Positions 17,578 through 26,083 of a stretch of DNA of 64,000 nt are shown piece after piece; position 1 is the stretch's first letter, and the number at the start of each line of letters is the position of its first letter. The notes under the pieces are model-generated. The model ran no database searches. It was not told where the DNA came from and saw only the letters and a program-made list of their open reading frames with translations. The stretch is from NCBI RefSeq assembly GCF_002909485.1, contig NZ_PPXG01000001.1, positions 558,001 to 622,000 on the forward strand, in the 5' to 3' direction. The stretch comes from Stutzerimonas stutzeri (lineage in GTDB: Bacteria; Pseudomonadota; Gammaproteobacteria; Pseudomonadales; Pseudomonadaceae). Made by a program: the position numbers and the translations under genes.

Positions 17578-18927
17578 ATGACATCAGTCGACAAAGTGCC
17601 TGTCACTATCCTCACCGGCTTTCTAGGCGCTGGTAAAACAACCCTGCTCAATCACATTCTAAGCAAGCAGCACGGCATGCGCATTGGCGTGATCGAGAAC
17701 GAATTCGGTGAAATAGGCATCGACGACGCGTTGGTTATCAATGCCGACGAAGAAGTCTTTGAAATGAATAACGGGTGCATCTGCTGCACCGTGCGCGGCG
17801 ACCTCATCCGCATCCTCGGCAACCTGATGCGCCGCCGGGACAAGTTCGACCACATCCTCGTCGAGACCACCGGCATGGCCGATCCCGGGCCAGTCGCGCA
17901 GACCTTTTTCGTCGACGACGAAATTCGCGAAATGCTGAAACTGGACGGCATCGTCACGGTTGTGGATGCCCACCATGTCCTATTGCACCTTGAGCAGAGC
18001 AATGAAGTCCGCGAACAGATCGCTTTTGCTGACGTCATCCTGCTAAACAAATCCGACCTCGTTGAGCCAAGTCAGCTCGAGGAGCTGGAAGCACGCATTC
18101 GCAAAATGAATGCCCTGGCGCAGATACACCGCACCGTCAACGCCGATATCGACATCCCCACGGTCATGGATCTGGGTGGCTTCGATCTGGACCGGGTCCT
18201 GGAGCAACGTCCGGATTTCTTGCAGAAGGAATATCCGTTCGAATGGGTCGGGGCCTGGCACTTGCCAGCAGGCGCCGTCGAGCTTTCCTACGGTGAGGGT
18301 CCGGATCCCTTCATCGGCGCGATGCTAATACCGCTGAGCAGCGACTCTGACGCCGACCTGGAAAAGGCGATCAGCATTGCCGAGCTAGCCTTCGGTCGCG
18401 AAGGCAAGCGCGCAACCGCCGGAGCGAAATGGGTGCCGGATCGTCGAGTCGTGAATCTCAAGGTTCCTGAAACCGGCGAAAGAACCGTAACGCTGCTGGT
18501 CCCGACAGATGGCTTCTACGCGCTGTTCACCGAACATAGCCCAGAGGAATTTGGCCTGAGGCTGCAGAAGTCTGGCGCTCGCCTTGAGCCGAGCAAGCAT
18601 CGGGAGTTCGCTGCGGCCCATAGCCACGACGACGAGATCACATCAGTCGGCATTACGCTTGAAGGGGCTCTGTCGGAAGAGAAAGTTAACCGCTGGCTCG
18701 GCCCGCTGCTGGCCTCCAAGGGCCAGGACATCCTGCGCACAAAAGGCATCCTTAATATTGCCAAGGACAACAGACGTTTCGTCTTCCAGGCGGTGCATAT
18801 GCTGCTGGACGGCGGGCCGGATCGCCCTTGGCAGTCCAATGAAAAACGCCAAACGGAAATTGTCTTCATCGGCCGTAACCTTGATCGGGACGAGCTGACG
18901 GCGGGACTGAAGGGTTGCCTGGTATGA
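17578..18927 (+). CDS. COG0523 GTPase metallochaperone, long subfamily
   Basis: A 449-residue G3E GTPase. P-loop GFLGAGKT (14-21), ENEFGEIGIDD, hallmark CICC (67-70), ETTGMADP and NKSD (guanine motif). It is about 80 residues longer than the first COG0523 protein of this window and belongs to a different subfamily, with a long insert between the GTPase and CobW-C domains (about 215-330) and only a short HSHDDE stretch instead of a poly-His linker. ATG 17578 has CGGAG upstream. Its stop overlaps the WD40 gene start by 4 bases. Two distinct COG0523 proteins under the same repressor suggest different client proteins (inference). Confidence 0.92.
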   Translation: MTSVDKVPVTILTGFLGAGKTTLLNHILSKQHGMRIGVIENEFGEIGIDDALVINADEEVFEMNNGCICCTVRGDLIRILGNLMRRRDKFDHILVETTGMADPGPVAQTFFVDDEIREMLKLDGIVTVVDAHHVLLHLEQSNEVREQIAFADVILLNKSDLVEPSQLEELEARIRKMNALAQIHRTVNADIDIPTVMDLGGFDLDRVLEQRPDFLQKEYPFEWVGAWHLPAGAVELSYGEGPDPFIGAMLIPLSSDSDADLEKAISIAELAFGREGKRATAGAKWVPDRRVVNLKVPETGERTVTLLVPTDGFYALFTEHSPEEFGLRLQKSGARLEPSKHREFAAAHSHDDEITSVGITLEGALSEEKVNRWLGPLLASKGQDILRTKGILNIAKDNRRFVFQAVHMLLDGGPDRPWQSNEKRQTEIVFIGRNLDRDELTAGLKGCLV

Positions 18928-19952
18928 ATGATTCGGTACCGGTACATCGCCTGCAAAGCTTGTGGCAAGCCGAGGGCGAAGAGCATCTGAACAGCCTGTG
19001 CTGGTCGCCGGACGATACATTGCTCGCCGCGGCCTATGCCGACGGTTCGGTTGCCGTCTTCGACACACTCGATGGAAGCCTCATATGGCGTCAGTGCGTT
19101 CACGGGTTGGGCACCAGCGCGATGGCGTGGTCGCCGGATGGCGCGCTGCTCGCTAGTGGTGGGCAGCAGGGAGGCATCCGCTTATGGGACCCGCAGACGG
19201 GCGATACCTTGCGTACGCTCGATAGCGGTCGTAGCTGGGTGGAATTTCTCTGCTGGTCCGATGAAGGACTCCTGGCGTCTGCTGCCGGCCGACAGATCCA
19301 ACTGTGGGACTGCGAAGGCTCGCTTCGCCATGCTTTAGATCCAACCGGAAGCACCGTGACCGGACTGCGATGGCTGCCTGACGGCACCCTGATGAGCAGC
19401 TGTTACGGCGTGGTCAACAGCTGGTCCCTAGAGCGGACGTCACCCACTCGGTTCTTTCCATGGAAGGATTCGCTGCTGAGTCTCTCGGTCAGCCCGGATA
19501 ACCGGTTCATAGCGGCAGGCTGCCAGGACAGCTCGATCCATCTCTGGTACCTGCAGAGCGGCGAAGATTTTCAAATGAGTGGCTATCCGACCAAGGTCAA
19601 ACATCTGAGCTGGAGCGCCGACGGTCGTTTCTTCGCAACGGGCGGCGGGCAGGACCTGATCATCTGGGACTGCGCCGGAAAAGGGCCGCAAAGTAAGGAG
19701 CCAGCCGTGCTACCGGTGCACTCCAAGCCCATCAGCTCGGTGCGCTTCAGTCACGCCGATACCCGTGTTGCCAGCGGTGGAGAAGATGGACTGGTATATA
19801 TATTCGACCTCCAGCAAGGCGTTCCCCTGGCGGGGCTACTTGACGACTCCGGGGTAACCACGATGGCCTGGAGCCATGACGACAAGGTGCTGGCGATTGG
19901 CTACAGCTCAGGCCGAATACGGCTTTGCCCTGTTCCGGGTCACTCCGATTAA
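18924..19952 (+). CDS. WD40-repeat protein coupled to COG0523 GTPase
   Basis: A 342-residue beta-propeller with about seven WD-type repeats. Recurrent signatures: LCWSPDDTLLAAAYADGSV, MAWSPDGALLASGG, LWDPQTGDTL, VRFSHADTRVASGGEDG and MAWSHDDKVLAIGY. There is no signal peptide, so it is cytosolic. The ATG at 18924 is chosen over an upstream TTG because it overlaps the COG0523 stop (ATGA). The tight coupling suggests a scaffold or client-binding partner of the GTPase. I know of no tested function for such a pair. It is the last gene of the zinc island. Confidence 0.88.
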   Translation: MNDSVPVHRLQSLWQAEGEEHLNSLCWSPDDTLLAAAYADGSVAVFDTLDGSLIWRQCVHGLGTSAMAWSPDGALLASGGQQGGIRLWDPQTGDTLRTLDSGRSWVEFLCWSDEGLLASAAGRQIQLWDCEGSLRHALDPTGSTVTGLRWLPDGTLMSSCYGVVNSWSLERTSPTRFFPWKDSLLSLSVSPDNRFIAAGCQDSSIHLWYLQSGEDFQMSGYPTKVKHLSWSADGRFFATGGGQDLIIWDCAGKGPQSKEPAVLPVHSKPISSVRFSHADTRVASGGEDGLVYIFDLQQGVPLAGLLDDSGVTTMAWSHDDKVLAIGYSSGRIRLCPVPGHSD

Positions 19953-20107
19953 CTGCCGACAGCGACCAACGTTGAACTGATGTGCGCCATACCGGTTCAT
20001 CAGGGATGCGGACTTGAGCTATAGCATCGTCAGGTAGTGCATGGCGCCTGGGAGATTCCACGCAAAGAGAACGAAAGGAACCTGCAAGGATGTACCCGGC
20101 AGGATGT

Positions 20108-22147
20108 TCAGTCTTTTCTGACGTTTTGATAGAGCATGAGCCGCGAGGTTTCATGTAAGCCACGTGTCAACGCTTCCAAGCGCTTGAACTCCACCGGATG
20201 CTGGTCGGCAACGTTCTCCAAGGGCTCCTGCGAAGCGAGGTCGTGCAGGGTCGGCTGGCTGCCATCGTGCTGCATCTGTAGTAGAAAATCCTTGGTCACT
20301 CCGCCGATCAGAGGAAACGTTCCCTCCCTGAGAACCAGCGGAACCACTCGCTCGCCTTCGGGAGCCGGCTGCTGGATGTCGCGCCCCATGGCACCATTGC
20401 GATACTCCATTCCAGCCATGCCGAGCACGCTCGGCAGCAAGTCGACCAGGCCCACGGCTTCTTCTATTACTTTCGGCTCCAGCAACTTGGGCGCATGGAT
20501 CAGTAACGGGACATGATTACTCTCAAGCCCGAGCTTCTCGAATGCTGGTGGCATGTGAGGGATCTGGCTGATACGGGTGTTGTGGTCGCCAAACATGACG
20601 AAGATGGTGTTGTCATACCAGCCGCCTTCCTGCGCGATTTCCATCAGCCGCCCGATATTGAAGTCCAGCAGGCGGACCGCATTGTATTGCGCCACGCTAC
20701 GAGAACCTGCGCCCTGCACCGTCTCAAGCGGGAGATCGAGCACTTCGAAGCCATCGTTCTGCTTGGGGATGGTGAACGGTCGATGATTGCCAGCAGTCTG
20801 GATATAGGCAAAAAACGGCTTGCCCTCCTCTTGCGCCCGTAATATGCGGTCGCTCTCCTTGAACAGATCCAAATCGGAGACTCCCCACACATCCACCATG
20901 GGCGATTTCCAGTGTCGCTCTTCGAGCAACTGGACATCGTCGATGCTCTGGCGGATCAAGGCGTTCATATTGGCCCAGCCGGAGTTGCCACCAATCATGT
21001 AGTACTTGTCATAGCCCTGCAGGGCATTCACCAGGCTATGTTGGCGAGTGATCAGCGGGTTGCGGGTCGCGGTTTCCTGCCGTGAAACATCCGGTACTCC
21101 GGAAATACTGGCCCAGACGGTTTTCGCAGTGCCGGTAACGGGAACGTAGAAGCTCTTGAAGAACCAACTTTGCTTGGCCAGCCGATCAATGTTGGGAGTT
21201 GGATTTAGTGGATTACCGTAGGCGCCGACTGCGCTGGTTCCCAGCGACTCAAGCATGACGAAGACGACGTTCGGACGTTGGTCGCCGGCAATCGCATACG
21301 GCTGAGCGCCCTCCTCCCGGCTGAAATTCAGCGTACCGGCATCGGGGTGGTCGACGCCAAGGTAACGGCTGACGATGTCGTAATGGGCCTCGACCTGCTC
21401 CCGGTCATATGGTTGGTTGGGCACCTTGAGCGTGTCATAGAGGAAGATCACGGGATTCAGACCAAGCGCTGCAATCTGGTTGTCGCCAGAGAAGAAGGCG
21501 TCGCTCCAGCGTAGCGGTACGGGGTTTTCTAGGTTGAGGTTCTCGGTCCGACCGAGGATGCCCATGAAAACAACCACAACCATTGCCGCACTTCCCCAGG
21601 TCAGCGAAAGGCGACTGATCGGTTTGGCGGGGCGATCCAGCGTGACCCGTTCAAAGCGTACCAGTAGCGACCAAACCAGAGCCGTGGCCGCTACCCAAGC
21701 GAGCGTGATCCACACCACCGGATAGGTTTGCCAGACCATGTCGGTAGAGATCTGCGCGTCTTCGAGAAAGCGCAAAACCGTGGCATTGATACGCACGCCA
21801 AGATAGGCGTAATGCCCGAAGTCAATGATGTAAACCAGCAACACCGCACCAAGTGCCAACGCCAGGTAGAGACGTGCGAGCCAGCGAACTGCACGCGAGC
21901 GGGTCAGGTTCCATACGGGGAGCCATGCCAGCAGTGCGATAGGCAACATCAGCAGGATGGCCAGACGAAGGTCGAAACGCAGACCGATTCCGAGCGTCTC
22001 CGATACGGCTTCGATTTCGCTTAGCGCGCTGGTTTCAAACCCAGAGAAGCCAACGAAGAAAATTCCGCGCAACACTGCAAGCGCAACGAACAGAATTGCT
22101 ACCGCGCCAAACCAGTAGTGCAAGCGCCGCGAGTGGAGCCAACCCAT
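20108..22147 (-). CDS. LTA synthase/phosphoglycerol transferase-like sulfatase-family membrane protein
   Basis: A 679-residue inner-membrane protein. Five N-terminal hydrophobic segments (about 10-200) precede a periplasmic sulfatase-fold domain (about 275-600) with metal and nucleophile residues in VFVMLESLG, VPVTGTAKTVWASISG and VMFGDHNTR. The fold is that of LtaS, OpgB and related phosphoglycerol or phosphoethanolamine transferases, which act on envelope glycans or lipids. Start ATG 22147 has GAGG at good spacing; a TTG at 22162 overlaps that site. It is the last gene of a three-gene minus-strand operon. No Zur-like box precedes it, so it is probably outside the zinc regulon. Confidence 0.85.
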   Translation of the reverse strand: MGWLHSRRLHYWFGAVAILFVALAVLRGIFFVGFSGFETSALSEIEAVSETLGIGLRFDLRLAILLMLPIALLAWLPVWNLTRSRAVRWLARLYLALALGAVLLVYIIDFGHYAYLGVRINATVLRFLEDAQISTDMVWQTYPVVWITLAWVAATALVWSLLVRFERVTLDRPAKPISRLSLTWGSAAMVVVVFMGILGRTENLNLENPVPLRWSDAFFSGDNQIAALGLNPVIFLYDTLKVPNQPYDREQVEAHYDIVSRYLGVDHPDAGTLNFSREEGAQPYAIAGDQRPNVVFVMLESLGTSAVGAYGNPLNPTPNIDRLAKQSWFFKSFYVPVTGTAKTVWASISGVPDVSRQETATRNPLITRQHSLVNALQGYDKYYMIGGNSGWANMNALIRQSIDDVQLLEERHWKSPMVDVWGVSDLDLFKESDRILRAQEEGKPFFAYIQTAGNHRPFTIPKQNDGFEVLDLPLETVQGAGSRSVAQYNAVRLLDFNIGRLMEIAQEGGWYDNTIFVMFGDHNTRISQIPHMPPAFEKLGLESNHVPLLIHAPKLLEPKVIEEAVGLVDLLPSVLGMAGMEYRNGAMGRDIQQPAPEGERVVPLVLREGTFPLIGGVTKDFLLQMQHDGSQPTLHDLASQEPLENVADQHPVEFKRLEALTRGLHETSRLMLYQNVRKD

Positions 22148-22194
22148 TATCCGAAACCTCAATTTATTGAATCGTCAAATATTGCAAGCCCGCC

Positions 22195-22809
22195 TCAGAG
22201 GCGCACCGGCTTTTTGGAATCCTGCTGTGCACTGAGCTGGCGCAGAAGCATCTTGGCGGCATAAACAGCCAGTGCACCTAGGCTGAACAATGCGATAAAG
22301 GGGTCAAGCAGATAGTCCCAATAATTAGGGGAAGGCTTGAGACCCAGACTGAAAGCCAGTGTTGCCAGGCCCAGCATGCATACCCCCAACCAGTTCTTCA
22401 GCGCCAACAAGCCCAAAGCAGCCACACCTATAAGCAAAATCAGAGGGCGTGGGCTGTAACCGAGCTGATAAGGATCAAAGTAGGCCATGCCCATTGTCGC
22501 CGGATAGAGAAAGAGCGACAGCCCGCCCATCAACAGCAACAGTTGAACGCGCGCACTTTGGCTTGGCGGTGCCACCAAGCGCATACGCACCGCTGCGAAA
22601 AACACCAGCGCGACCAGGGTCGTAATAGCTACGTCATCGGTGAAACTGCGCATGTACGCAGCCAGCGCCAGACCATCGACGGGAATGAAGCTGGCCGCGA
22701 GAAGCAACGCCAGGCCAGTCCCTTTGAAAAACCGGCTCAGACCGAAATCAGGAAGGACGACGAACGCGAGTAACGCAAAGGTGAGATGCGCTTGCCAAAG
22801 CTCAGGCAT
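22195..22809 (-). CDS. Polytopic membrane protein of unknown function
   Basis: A 204-residue hydrophobic protein with about six predicted membrane segments and a short basic C-terminus (SAQQDSKKPVRL). I recognise no family. Its ATG (22809-22807) overlaps the in-frame TAA of the preceding BNR gene by one base (TAATG), so it was translationally coupled to that gene. An amber codon now ends the upstream frame 60 bases earlier, which might lower its expression. The sulfatase-like gene follows 47 bp later. Confidence 0.75.
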   Translation of the reverse strand: MPELWQAHLTFALLAFVVLPDFGLSRFFKGTGLALLLAASFIPVDGLALAAYMRSFTDDVAITTLVALVFFAAVRMRLVAPPSQSARVQLLLLMGGLSLFLYPATMGMAYFDPYQLGYSPRPLILLIGVAALGLLALKNWLGVCMLGLATLAFSLGLKPSPNYWDYLLDPFIALFSLGALAVYAAKMLLRQLSAQQDSKKPVRL

Positions 22810-22868
22810 TAGAGCTGCTCCTCAAGCCAGGCATCATTGAAGCTGACGTGTTTGATGAAGGTGTTATT

Positions 22869-24101
22869 CTAGGAATAGACGAGATGGTAGAGGCCGTCAG
22901 CGCTGCGAATGAAGTACGGATACTCGTACTCGAAATCGCAGCCGTGGGCGCTACAAACTCGTCTATCCAGATTGGCCAGAAATTCGTCTACCAGCGGCAG
23001 GCGTTGAGCTCCGCTGGAGAGGCGGAACTTGTCACCGATGATTTCCCGGTATGCCTGTGGGCTGAACGGGTTGCCCTCCGGATCCGGCGATTCGTCAAGG
23101 TTGAATACCGGCTTCCAGAGCTCTAGGCCGGAGTTGGTTTCCATCAAGCGGAGGCGGAAGCGCCCATCCTCGAGATCGTTCAGCGCGACCAGCAGTCCAT
23201 GACTTGGTGTGGCTACAGCTGCGAGCGCAGAGTTCGGATTGGAGGGATCAATAGGATAAGGCTCGCTCCAGGTTCGCCCTGCGTCCTCGGTACGACTGGC
23301 GAGTACTTTGTGGTGGGAGGCGCCTGCATACCGCAACATCGCGATGGCTCTTTGCTCATCCATCGGCACTACTGTGGGCTGCAGCGAATCCGTACCCTTG
23401 CTGATTCGACTTTTCCCAATGACGTCGCCGGCCGGGCTGATGTAGAGATACTCGGCAAACTTGCCCAGAAACTCATGGTAAACAGGCAGCCCGATTGTTC
23501 CGTCGCGATGGAATACCGGAGCGTTGCGTACGAGTGTGCTGATATTCAGGAATGGGGTGGTGATCAGTTGCTTCGGTATCGACCAGGTTTCGCCAAGATC
23601 GTCCGAGTACATCGCGTTGATAGCGCTTCCAGCCCAACCGCCAATCGATACTGACACGTAGAAAAGCCACAACTTGTTATCCGGAGCCAGCGCAATGACG
23701 GGATTTCCCAGCTTGCGTATGTGCTTCTGGGTCGCCTCCTGAGTCGACTCCCGCGTGGCCAGGATCAGCTCGCTGCCCCACTCTTGCGCAGTCGCATCGT
23801 ACCGGGCACTCCGAATCTGCACATCCGCCGCGCCCTCTCTTGAGCCTGCAAACCAGACAGCCATCAGTCCACCGTCCGGCAAGGAAGTCACCGAAGACGC
23901 GTGCACGAACTCATTCAGATCAGAGGATGCGAAACGAGTGCTGTAGAACGGTGCGGAAGCATCGACCAGCCCGTCGTTTGAGTACACAACGAACCCAGAG
24001 ACAGGTCGATCAGGATAAAACCACCAAGCGCTGGTGAAGACAGCCGCAAGAGCGATGGCAGACAGGCAAGAAGGAAGAAATCGGTACTTTCCAGAACTCA
24101 T
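22869..24101 (-). CDS. BNR/sialidase-like periplasmic protein, truncated by an amber codon
   Basis: A 410-residue secreted or membrane-anchored protein with an N-terminal hydrophobic anchor (about 8-27) and a six-bladed BNR-type propeller. Asp-box-like motifs include YSDDLGETWS and RTEDAGRTWSEPYPI, and sialidase-family blocks include FVHASSVTSLPDGGLMAVWFAGSREG and YEYPYFIRSADGLYHLVYS. The frame ends at TAG (22871-22869). The same frame continues with NNTFIKHVSFNDAWLEEQL to a TAA at 22811-22809 that overlaps the next gene's ATG. Related proteins typically read VYTW here, so TGG to TAG is the likely change. Only 20 sense codons are lost beyond the Trp, but they may form the closing strand. Substrate unknown. 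Confidence 0.8.
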   Translation of the reverse strand: MSSGKYRFLPSCLSAIALAAVFTSAWWFYPDRPVSGFVVYSNDGLVDASAPFYSTRFASSDLNEFVHASSVTSLPDGGLMAVWFAGSREGAADVQIRSARYDATAQEWGSELILATRESTQEATQKHIRKLGNPVIALAPDNKLWLFYVSVSIGGWAGSAINAMYSDDLGETWSIPKQLITTPFLNISTLVRNAPVFHRDGTIGLPVYHEFLGKFAEYLYISPAGDVIGKSRISKGTDSLQPTVVPMDEQRAIAMLRYAGASHHKVLASRTEDAGRTWSEPYPIDPSNPNSALAAVATPSHGLLVALNDLEDGRFRLRLMETNSGLELWKPVFNLDESPDPEGNPFSPQAYREIIGDKFRLSSGAQRLPLVDEFLANLDRRVCSAHGCDFEYEYPYFIRSADGLYHLVYS

Positions 24102-24630
24102 AGAAAAACCATGTCCATGTAAACACGCGACGCATCCAGCGCTTTGCAGGAAACGACGCGCTCAAGCCTCGGTGCAGCCGAGGTGTGGAGAAGCGCATTG
24201 GCTGGTTTCTACAAGGGTTGTACTCGACTTTTGGCAACTGGGAACGCAGGCCTTATTAAGGCGGCCGCCGATCATGGCCGAGCGAAGCAGCCAGCGCAAC
24301 CTCTCAACTCCTGAGACGGTGTTGCCCAGTGCTTAACAGGCGTCACCCAGATGCAGGTCCGCCTGGAGCCTCCTGCGCGGCCATTCGGCCCTACCCCGGC
24401 ACCTGCAACGTTCCTGACAAGTCGATGCGCACGGCTTCACGCATCTACCCGATAGCGAAATAACTGAGCCCGGCGAGGGTGGAGCTAGATGAGGTTGCCG
24501 TCGGCATGCGGTGCCGCCACGGCCGTCGTAACGACTATTGCTGCCAGTGGGTGCTGATGTCATTCAATTGCAATAGGACAGGGCCTCAATCGGATCACGC
24601 ACCATCGTGCTCGATTACCGGGAGTCTTGT
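24102..24630. other. 529-bp stretch without a recognisable gene
   Basis: No convincing coding frame on either strand. It contains the promoter sides of the BNR gene (minus) and the DUF47 gene (plus). The only structure seen is a hairpin CCTCGG-TGCAG-CCGAGG at 24167-24183. No RNA family or insertion sequence is recognised. Confidence 0.5.
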
Positions 24631-25308
24631 ATGCCTGATAACGCTTTGTGCGGACTTATAGCCCGTTCCCCTTTCAAGCAGCTGCGCTATCATTTCGCCC
24701 AGCTCCACACCGCCGTTAAATTGCTCCTACCGCTGCTGCGAAGCGCGCTGGATAAGGATTGGGAAGCAGTCCAGAAGGCAGAACGGCAGATCCAGGACTT
24801 GGGCCAGGAGGGCGAGAGAATTGCCAGGGATATTTGCCTGCATCTACCGACCACATTGTTCATGCCGATACCGCGCAGCGACATCATCGACCTGCTTCAC
24901 GTGCAATGTGGGCTGGCGAACTGCAGCAGAGAAGCCGCTCGCCTTGTATCACTACGAAAAATGACGATCCCAATAGCGTTGCAGGACGAGCTGCGGGTTC
25001 ACCTTCTGCGAGCCGTAGACACAGTCACTCACGTTATGGCCGTCATGGAGAAGCTGGATGAACTCCTCGAGAGCCGTTTCCGCGGTCGTGAAGCCGTATT
25101 GGTCCAGACGCTGATTGACGAACTGATAAATATCGAACACTCGTCCAGACAACGTCGAGACGAGGCTTCGATAAAACTGATCTCGTTGGAGGCGCATCTG
25201 CCAGCTGCAGAAGTGGCGGCCCTGGGCCGATTCATAGAGTTGATAGCCGAACTGTCTGCGCAGGCAAAGCAAGTCGGCCTACGGTTGGAACAGTTGCTAG
25301 CCGCATAG
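24631..25308 (+). CDS. DUF47/PhoU-like protein (TIGR00153 type)
   Basis: A 225-residue all-helical protein of the DUF47 family, about the usual length (226). Residues 1-16 (PDNALCGLIARSPF) and PLLRSALDKDWEAVQKAERQIQDLGQEGERI match the N-terminal helix pair that carries family acidic/metal residues. These proteins usually accompany low-affinity Pit phosphate transporters. Here no pit gene is adjacent, so it is an orphan. ATG 24631 has CGGGAG 6 bases upstream; an upstream GTG frame adds only 8 residues. Confidence 0.85.
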   Translation: MPDNALCGLIARSPFKQLRYHFAQLHTAVKLLLPLLRSALDKDWEAVQKAERQIQDLGQEGERIARDICLHLPTTLFMPIPRSDIIDLLHVQCGLANCSREAARLVSLRKMTIPIALQDELRVHLLRAVDTVTHVMAVMEKLDELLESRFRGREAVLVQTLIDELINIEHSSRQRRDEASIKLISLEAHLPAAEVAALGRFIELIAELSAQAKQVGLRLEQLLAA

Positions 25309-25356
25309 CAAATCCAAATTGCCGTGCCTTCACTCAAGCGCCAACGACTGAGAATC

Positions 25357-25406
25357 CATCATTCACTCGATGAGTGAATGATGCGAGTAGAGCGCTACTC
25401 GCATCA
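25357..25406. terminator. Two overlapping perfect hairpins between convergent genes
   Basis: A first stem of 12 bp (25357-25368 with 25372-25383, loop GAT) and a second stem of 12 bp (25379-25390 with 25395-25406, loop AGCG) share bases 25379-25383, so they cannot form together on one transcript. They lie between the DUF47 stop (25308) and the dsrE-like stop (25413) and probably terminate both directions. No T-run follows. Confidence 0.6.
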
Positions 25407-25412
25407 CCAGCG

Positions 25413-25829
25413 TTAGAAACTGAAGACTTTGCGCTGCGGTTCCAGCATGGCACGCGCCATGGCGTCAGGCTTGGCAACGGCGACACCGTCCTTGAGTTGC
25501 TCCGGGGCATGACCGGTGTTGGGCAGGTACAACGCACAAACCGAGGCAGTTGCGCCCTTTTTCATGGCGGCGCCTAGCAGCTGCGCCGGCGTCACGTCAT
25601 TGGGCTTCAGGGCTTCGCCGCCAGCATCCTTGAGCGCTAGATCGCCTCCTTGGTCACACAACAGGATGTCAACCTGGGCACCCTGGGCCTGCATCTGGTT
25701 GGCCAATACCATGGCCATTCCCTGGGTCATATTGCTGGCATCACTGAGGATGACTGTAACAGCCTGGCTTTCTGCCAAGGCTAATGATGCAAAGCTGGAC
25801 AAGGCAGCTGCCACTAGGAATTTTTTCAC
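25413..25829 (-). CDS. Periplasmic DsrE/DsrF-like protein
   Basis: A 138-residue exported protein. The signal peptide is MKKFLVAAALSSFASLALA, followed by a DsrE fold (VTVILSDASNMTQGMAMVLANQM, VDILLCDQGGDLAL, ASVCALYLPNTG). Two Cys are positioned as in sulfur-relay proteins: one in LLCDQ and one in SVCALY. GTG start at 25829 with GGAG 8 bases upstream. The promoter region contains a CsoR/CstR-type palindrome, suggesting induction by sulfide/persulfide or copper (inference). No thiosulfate sulfurtransferase or regulator gene is adjacent. Confidence 0.82.
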   Translation of the reverse strand: MKKFLVAAALSSFASLALAESQAVTVILSDASNMTQGMAMVLANQMQAQGAQVDILLCDQGGDLALKDAGGEALKPNDVTPAQLLGAAMKKGATASVCALYLPNTGHAPEQLKDGVAVAKPDAMARAMLEPQRKVFSF

Positions 25830-25941
25830 CGTTGTTTCTCCGTCGTTCTAAGGGCGCAATCGGGTTTCGAGCCGGCGGGATCTCAAACGCCAGTCATCGC
25901 GCGTGGTACCGCAACACAGCGGGACAACTACTCGCACTGCC

Positions 25942-25969
25942 ACTATATACCCATGGGGGTATATGGCAA
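25942..25969 (-). promoter_or_regulatory. Sigma-70-type promoter with embedded CsoR/CstR-like operator
   Basis: On the minus strand TTGCCA (25969-25964), a 16-bp spacer and TATAGT (25947-25942) form a plausible promoter for the DsrE-like gene. Its spacer is filled by a palindrome with perfect 8-bp arms, ATATACCC-ATGG-GGGTATAT (25945-25964). Operators of DUF156 repressors (CsoR, CstR, RcnR) have this ATACCC/GGGTAT form, so repression by blocking polymerase is likely. Confidence 0.65.
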
Positions 25970-26083
25970 TCGTAGACTTTAGGCTGTTACCTGCCCAGCT
26001 GCTTTTCCTGCGACATGATGTCTGGCCGGGCAGAAGTGCGTATTGCGGGGTCGCGATGCGGTGGGGGAAAAGTGCGGCGGCAG

